A DNA stretch of 9,188 nucleotides from Curvibacter sp. (GTDB lineage Bacteria > Pseudomonadota > Gammaproteobacteria > Burkholderiales > Burkholderiaceae_C), in contig DNQP01000132.1 of the NCBI GenBank assembly GCA_003500955.1, positions 4,331 through 13,518 on the forward strand, written 5' to 3'. Both the position numbers and the translations under genes were made by a program. Below are positions 8,639 to 9,188 of the stretch, in pieces; position 1 is the stretch's first letter, and every line of letters starts with the position of its first letter. Below the pieces are notes generated by a model. It was not told the origin of the DNA. It saw only the letters and a list, made by a program, of their open reading frames with translations, and ran no database searches.

Positions 8639-9188
8639 ATGCACGACATCCTGGAACAACTGGAGAAGAAGCGCGCCGCAGCCCGCCTGGGCGGCGGCGA
8701 GAAGCGCATTGCTGCGCAACACGCCAAGGGCAAGCTCACGGCACGTGAACGCCTGGAGGTGCTGCTGGACGAGGGTACGTTCGAAGAGTGGGACATGTTC
8801 GTCGAGCACCGCTGCGTGGACTTCGGCATGGACGAGAACAAGATTCCGGGCGACGGCGTGGTCACGGGCTACGGCATGATCAATGGCCGCCTGGTCTTTG
8901 TCTACAGCCAGGACTTCACGGTCTTCGGCGGTGCGCTGTCGGAGGCCCACGCCGAGAAGATCTGCAAGATCCTGGACCAGGCCATGAAGGTCGGCGCACC
9001 CGTGATCGGCCTCAACGATTCGGGCGGCGCGCGCATCCAGGAAGGCGTGGCCTCGCTCGGCGGCTATGCCGAGGTGTTCCAGCGCAATGTGCTGGCATCG
9101 GGCGTGGTGCCGCAGATCAGCCTGATCATGGGGCCGTGCGCGGGCGGGGCGGTCTATTCCCCCGCGATGACCGACTTCATCTTCATGG
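8639..9188 (+). CDS. pccB: Propionyl-CoA carboxylase beta subunit (carboxyltransferase), 3' end cut by the window
   Basis: Only the first 183 codons are present of a family usually about 510 residues long; the frame stays open to the window edge. The product is the carboxyltransferase subunit that moves CO2 from carboxybiotin to propionyl-CoA, giving (S)-methylmalonyl-CoA, the precursor of the mutase substrate after epimerisation. The opening [20 protein letters not shown] and [19 protein letters not shown] is typical of PccB. The segment [20 protein letters not shown] follows (89-108), then [12 protein letters not shown] (125-136). [16 protein letters not shown] (164-179) is a glycine-rich acyl-CoA/oxyanion segment. 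Related acyl-CoA carboxyltransferases (acetyl-, methylcrotonyl-) share this fold, but context with mutase and MeaB favours propionyl-CoA. It is third in the operon. The biotin-carrying alpha subunit is expected downstream. Confidence 0.95.
   Translation, partial: MHDILEQLEKKRAAARLGGGEKRIAAQHAKGKLTARERLEVLLDEGTFEEWDMFVEHRCVDFGMDENKIPGDGVVTGYGMINGRLVFVYSQDFTVFGGALSEAHAEKICKILDQAMKVGAPVIGLNDSGGARIQEGVASLGGYAEVFQRNVLASGVVPQISLIMGPCAGGAVYSPAMTDFIFM

Noticed and set aside
8594..8950. Minus-strand open frame at the right end
   Set aside because: It is antisense to pccB, whose plus-strand frame has clear carboxyltransferase motifs and a good ribosome-binding site.

Overview
The window looks like chromosomal DNA of a high-GC betaproteobacterium, probably Burkholderiales and most likely Comamonadaceae (Acidovorax/Variovorax/Rhodoferax type). 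This rests on the strong G/C bias at third codon positions, the protein sequences, and the divergent arrangement of a GntR regulator against a methylmalonyl-CoA mutase / MeaB / propionyl-CoA carboxylase cluster. The family-level placement is an inference from remembered gene order, not from a search.

The left half (63-5328) is read from the minus strand. In transcription order it holds a GntR/FCD-family regulator (5328-4693), a three-PAS GGDEF-EAL cyclic-di-GMP enzyme (4634-2037) and a long-chain acyl-CoA synthetase (1895-63). The gaps between them are 58 and 141 bases, so partial cotranscription is possible, but hairpins lie in both gaps. The first 62 bases hold no gene I can call.

The right half (5437-9188) is a plus-strand operon for propionyl-CoA assimilation. 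It contains single-chain B12-dependent methylmalonyl-CoA mutase (5437-7596), its G-protein chaperone MeaB (GTG start at 7599, two bases after the mutase stop) and the start of the propionyl-CoA carboxylase beta subunit (8639 to the window edge, truncated). Together they turn propionyl-CoA into methylmalonyl-CoA and then succinyl-CoA. The carboxylase alpha (biotin) subunit and methylmalonyl-CoA epimerase are not in the window.

The two halves meet in an AT-rich divergent promoter region (about 5341-5384). It contains a 9-base-arm inverted repeat that is a good candidate operator for the GntR regulator. A strong GC hairpin follows in the mutase leader, just before its start codon.

I see no undescribed system, mobile element, CRISPR array or RNA gene. 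The items most worth checking are the divergent operator, the leader hairpin, and a recently duplicated PAS domain in the cyclic-di-GMP enzyme.
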